From the NCBI GenBank assembly GCA_049515135.1, contig JBEKUJ010000016.1, positions 33,417 to 97,416 of the forward strand: a stretch of 64,000 nt of DNA, written 5' to 3'. Under the pieces are notes generated by a model. That model was given only the letters and a program-made list of their open reading frames with translations, was not told where the DNA came from and searched no databases. The DNA is from Fen-1364 sp049515135 (lineage in GTDB: Bacteria; Spirochaetota; Spirochaetia; SZUA-6; Fen-1364). A program made the position numbers and the translations under genes. Shown one piece after another: positions 60,907 through 64,000 of this stretch. Each line of letters starts with the position of its first letter. Position 1 is the first letter of the stretch.

Positions 60907-60953
60907 TCGGGCTCATAACCCGGAGGTCGCAGGTTCAAATCCTGCCCCTGCTA
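60907..60953 (+). repeat. 3' fragment of initiator tRNA-fMet (attachment-site remnant)
   Basis: The anticodon arm TCGGG-CTCATAA-CCCGG has anticodon CAT and the three G-C pairs typical of initiator tRNA. T-arm GCAGG-TTCAAAT-CCTGC and acceptor strand CCCTGCT plus A follow. The matching 5' half (AGCAGGG and D-arm) is absent upstream. Elements that integrate in tRNA genes leave such 3' fragments. Confidence 0.85.
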
Positions 60954-61061
60954 TACAGGTTCTTATTTCATAAAGGGTTAGAGACCGCTACCGAAATCGG
61001 CGCGATCCACCACTCAACTGTCAGATGGAACTGTAAGATGTTCCATCGGGGAGGGGCGAGG

Positions 61062-61895
61062 ATGCGCCGATTTTCGTTATATCGACGCGGGAAAGTCTGG
61101 TACGCTCAGCTCTTCAACCCGGAAACCCGAAGGTACACAAGCGGCCGATCCACGGGTGAGCGCTCCAGGAACTCAGCCGCGCTGGTAGTCGCCGACTGGC
61201 TGCGCGACGGGATTCCAGAACCTTGGAGCATTCACCGCCGCCCGGTGGATGAAGCACTCCACGTTGACGCCATTCTGAATACAATCCGAAGCTCCAGTCT
61301 GACTGTCAAAGACGCCGAGCGGGTTGTCTCAGCCTTGAAAGATCAAGAGCTGATCGAGACAGCGGTGATAAAGACTGGCCCGGGGTCCGAGAGCTTGATT
61401 GCATTTCTGGAGAGGTTCTGGAGCTTTGATTCCTCTCCCTACGTGCGAGAGAAGCTGGTGCATGGGCACCGCATTGGGCGCCGGCACTGTTACGACATGA
61501 GGGTGTGGGTGAGGAGCTACTGGAAGCTTTTTTTCACCGAACGACGCCTTTCTGAGATCTGCCGGACCAACCTGAAGGACTTTTCTCTTTGGTTGGCCGA
61601 ATCGAAGAACTTGAAACCTAAAACAATCAACAACGTGCTTGCGGCCGGAACCGTCGCATTGAAGTGGGCACATGAAAATGAGCTCATTGTGGCCAACCCG
61701 GCCGACGGCCTCGTAAAGTTTTCAGGGAAAGCAGCGAAGCGAGGAGTTCTAACTGATGAAGAGATAGAGCGGCTTTTCACCGTGCCCTGGGCTGACGAGC
61801 GCGCCCGACTCGGGAGCATCCTCGCAATGAGCACTGGCCTCCGGGCAGGAGAGGTTCTCGCCCTTCAAGTCCGTGACATATGTCAGGCGACATGA
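61062..61895 (+). pseudogene. Truncated tyrosine integrase (element 3), cut by IS21
   Basis: From ATG 61062 the frame encodes an integrase start (MRRFSLYRRGKVWYAQLFNP) and core-binding domain and reaches the first catalytic Arg (MSTGLRAGEVLAL). Then the IS begins at 61881, and the frame stops inside it at 61895. The rest of the catalytic domain lies beyond the window or is lost. It starts 108 bp after the tRNA-fMet fragment. Confidence 0.9.
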
Positions 61896-61910
61896 GATAA
61901 TGATCCTCTG

Positions 61911-61931
61911 GCGACACGAATTCTGACCCCC
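61911..61931. repeat. Left inner terminal repeat of IS21
   Basis: Starts GCGACACGAATTCTGA. Exact inverted copy at 63951-63971; probable IstA binding site. Confidence 0.85.
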
Positions 61932-62019
61932 CTCCGGGAGCAAGAGGAGGAGTGATGGAAGAGGGGGGATTCGTGGTAAGAGCTTCTCACCAAGGATGTG
62001 AGTAGCTCGCGAGCTCGGG

Positions 62020-63165
62020 GTGAGCCGCAATACGGTGAAGCGCTATGTGCGTGCGGGTGGCTACCTTCCCTATGGCGGCATAGGCGGCCGGGCCAAGAGT
62101 CTGGACGGGCTGGAAGGCTGGTTGGCAGCGCGCTTGCACCAGCATCGCGGAAACGCTGACGTGCTGCGCCAGGAGCTGGAACGAGAGAAGAACATCCGCG
62201 TGAGTCTTCGCACAATCGAGCGTGCGGTGATGGCCGAGCGGCAGCGCTTGGCGGCTGAACAATTGGCTACAGTACGCTTTGAGACGGCTCCGGGGAAACA
62301 GCTCCAAGGAGACTTCGGACAAATCACCGTCGCGGTCGGTGGGGAGAAGGTGAAACTTCACGCCTGCGTGCTGACTTTGGGCTATTCCCGTCGGCCTTTC
62401 GTGGATGTCTTTGACAACGAGCAGATTGACAGCTGGTTGAGCACGATGGAGGCGTCCTTCCGCCACTTCGATGGGATTCCCGAAGAGATGTTGGTGGACA
62501 ACGCGAAGGCGCTGGTCACGGTGCACAACGCGCAGACGCGGGAGGTCGTGTTCAGCCCAACCTTCAGCGCTTTTGCCCTCTACTGGGGCTTCCGCCCCAT
62601 CGCTTGCGCTCCCTACCGGGCACGCACCAAGGGCAAAGATGAGCGGGGTGTGGCCTACGTGAAGCGTAACGCGATCGCGGGACGAAGCTTCGAGTCCCTG
62701 CAGGAGCTTCGTGCTCATCTGGACTGGTGGATGCGCGAGGTGGCTGACGTGAGGGTGCACGGCACCACTGGGCAGCGACCGATTGACCGGTTTGTTGCCG
62801 CAGAGGCGGCGGCGCTCAAACCATTGAACGGCAGACCGCCATTTCAGCAGAAGCGGGAACTGGTACGCCGCGTGCACAGCGATCTGTGCGTGGAGCTTGA
62901 TTCCAACGGCTATAGCGTGCCTTGGCGATACATCGGCCAGGAAGTCAGCGTCTTGGTCGGGCAGCAGGAGATCGTGATCTCCCATGCAGGAACTGAAATC
63001 GCGCGACATCAAAGGTTGTGGGGTCGTAAGGAGCGTTCGGTGCAAAACCAGCACTTCGCCGGGGTCAAGGTGAATGGCAGGCCACCGGCAGCTCAGGCCG
63101 AGGGAGAAGCCACGCTGCTACGACCGTTGGTGGAATACGAGCAGGCGGTGGGAGGTTCGTGGTGA
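62020..63165 (+). CDS. istA: IS21 transposase IstA
   Basis: The 381-residue DDE transposase has an N-terminal HTH (SRNTVKRYVRAGGYLPYGG), the RNase H-like core with GDFGQITV (first Asp) and LVDNAKALVT (second Asp), and the Glu in KGKDERGVAYVK. A GTG at 62020 is used here. The expected preceding part of the HTH (ARELGVSR) is encoded upstream in frame, but only a few codons follow an in-frame stop at 61999. Sense residues can be read in other frames (ELLTKDVS), so the 5' end may be slightly damaged or start at a non-standard codon. Confidence 0.88.
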   Translation: MSRNTVKRYVRAGGYLPYGGIGGRAKSLDGLEGWLAARLHQHRGNADVLRQELEREKNIRVSLRTIERAVMAERQRLAAEQLATVRFETAPGKQLQGDFGQITVAVGGEKVKLHACVLTLGYSRRPFVDVFDNEQIDSWLSTMEASFRHFDGIPEEMLVDNAKALVTVHNAQTREVVFSPTFSAFALYWGFRPIACAPYRARTKGKDERGVAYVKRNAIAGRSFESLQELRAHLDWWMREVADVRVHGTTGQRPIDRFVAAEAAALKPLNGRPPFQQKRELVRRVHSDLCVELDSNGYSVPWRYIGQEVSVLVGQQEIVISHAGTEIARHQRLWGRKERSVQNQHFAGVKVNGRPPAAQAEGEATLLRPLVEYEQAVGGSW

Positions 63166-63941
63166 ACCTCGAGAGTGACGCTCTGCAGAAGATGCTGACC
63201 CGACTACAACTGACCGCGGTACGCGATCAGTTGGATAACCTCCTGGATGAGGCGGCTCGCCGAGCACTGAACCAGCGAGAGACGCTGAGCTTCCTCTGCG
63301 AAGCAGAGATCGCTCGCAAGGATCAACGGCGCATTGCCATGGGCTTGAGTATCGCGAAATTTCCCTTCGTGAGAACTCTGGAGGACTTTGACTTTCAAGC
63401 CCAGCCGTCGGTGGATCCCAAGCAGATCCGGGAGCTTGCCACTGGCCGCTGGGTGGCCAACGGCGACACGCTGCTGCTGCTTGGGCCCCCGGGCGTCGGC
63501 AAGACTCATCTGGCGGTGGCCCTGGGGCGAGAGGTCATACAGCGCGGATACACGGTGCTCTTCACTCCTGCTGCGGTCCTGGCGGCGAACTTGCTGAAGT
63601 CGCACCATGGACGACGGCTGGAGGAGCGCTTGGCTCACTATGGCAAGCCGAAGCTGCTGATCATTGACGAGCTGGGGTATCTGCCCCTCGAGGCGGAGGC
63701 TGCTCATCTTTTCTTCCAATTGGTCTCACGCCGCTACGAGCGGGGCAGCATCATGGTGACAAGTAACCGTGCGGTGAGCGAATGGGCCTCTGTGTTTGGC
63801 GACGCCGTGGTTGCCACAGCCATCTTGGATCGCATGCTCCATCATAGCCACGTGCTGACCATTAGGGGCGACAGCTATCGACTGAGAGAAAAGAGACGCT
63901 CGGGACTACTGAAAGTCCCGGCAGAAACGGCCAAGAAGTGA
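63159..63941 (+). CDS. istB: IS21 ATPase IstB
   Basis: The 260-residue AAA+ helper has Walker A LLGPPGVGKTHLAVALGR and Walker B LLIIDELGYLPL, plus SNRAVSEWASVFGD (sensor region). IstB loads and activates IstA on target DNA. Its GTG start overlaps the istA stop, as in most IS21 elements. Confidence 0.95.
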   Translation: MVNLESDALQKMLTRLQLTAVRDQLDNLLDEAARRALNQRETLSFLCEAEIARKDQRRIAMGLSIAKFPFVRTLEDFDFQAQPSVDPKQIRELATGRWVANGDTLLLLGPPGVGKTHLAVALGREVIQRGYTVLFTPAAVLAANLLKSHHGRRLEERLAHYGKPKLLIIDELGYLPLEAEAAHLFFQLVSRRYERGSIMVTSNRAVSEWASVFGDAVVATAILDRMLHHSHVLTIRGDSYRLREKRRSGLLKVPAETAKK

Positions 63942-63950
63942 CGAGTAAGG

Positions 63951-63971
63951 GGGGGTCAGAATTCGTGTCGC
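63951..63971. repeat. Right inner terminal repeat of IS21
   Basis: Exact inverted copy of 61911-61931, ten bases after the istB stop. Confidence 0.85.
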
Positions 63972-64000
63972 TTGCGGGTCAGGATTGATGTCGCTTGACA

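Larger units (their letters stand above)
61881..64000 (+). mobile_element. IS21-family insertion sequence
   Basis: The element is 2120 bp. Ends are TGTCAGGCGACAT (left) and its complement with one mismatch (right, ending at 64000). Perfect 21-bp inverted copies of an inner repeat lie at 61911-61931 and 63951-63971, about 30 bp inside each end. This multi-repeat terminus and the istA-istB pair are typical of IS21. It interrupts the third integrase. The target duplication cannot be seen because the right flank is outside the window. Confidence 0.95.

Noticed and set aside
60907..60953. A complete tRNA-fMet gene
   Set aside because: No 5' acceptor strand or D-arm is present upstream; only the 3' part exists.

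Overview
The window is chromosomal DNA of a spirochaete with a high G+C genome. The strongest markers are a periplasmic flagellar sheath protein (FlaA), a radical SAM protein with the spiro-SPASM architecture, and a UPF0164/FadL-like outer-membrane protein of the Treponema type. A dnaG-rpoD-zinc ribbon-mreBCD-mrdA gene order resembles that of treponemes. I cannot name a genus or species from sequence alone.

Bases 1-41904 are ordinary core chromosome. First come the end of (probably) dnaG, rpoD, a zinc-ribbon coiled-coil protein, RNase P RNA, a TPR protein, and the cell-shape operon mreB-mreC-mreD-mrdA, followed by a TIGR03960/DUF2344 radical SAM fusion. Then follow mazG, a Rex repressor carrying a C-terminal NuoE-like [2Fe-2S] domain, a FadL-like porin, a large TPR protein and a 1553-residue membrane phosphatase of the SpoIIE type. 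Next are a YchF-like protein with a degenerate G3 motif, a PEGA lipoprotein, an RlmI-like methyltransferase, a DUF192 lipoprotein and xseAB. From 30414 a tightly overlapped operon encodes spiro-SPASM, a glycosyltransferase-like protein, an SpsF-like cytidylyltransferase, an SpsG-methyltransferase fusion, an ATP-grasp enzyme, a cell-wall amidase and a GerMN protein. It runs up to flaA, which has its own consensus promoter. An outer-membrane barrel protein and a receiver-PilZ protein precede a tRNA-Val gene.

Bases 41861-59173 are a 17.3-kb integrated element bounded by a 45-bp direct repeat of the tRNA-Val 3' end. It holds an integrase, a palindrome-rich control region, several small helix-turn-helix proteins, a primase-helicase, a candidate replication origin, and small and large terminase subunits separated by a run of small unknown genes. 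It also has an internal tyrosine recombinase, a tRNA-Thr-like gene and small accessory genes. It has no recognisable portal, capsid, tail or lysis gene, so it looks like a phage satellite or a stripped prophage.

Bases 59129-64000 are a pile-up of other elements. A second integrase sits directly behind the second tRNA-Val repeat. A third sits behind a 3' fragment of an initiator tRNA-fMet and is cut by a complete IS21-family element (istA-istB) whose right end coincides with the end of the window. All three integrases start 108-118 bp after a tRNA 3' end, which suggests repeated use of tRNA genes by related elements.
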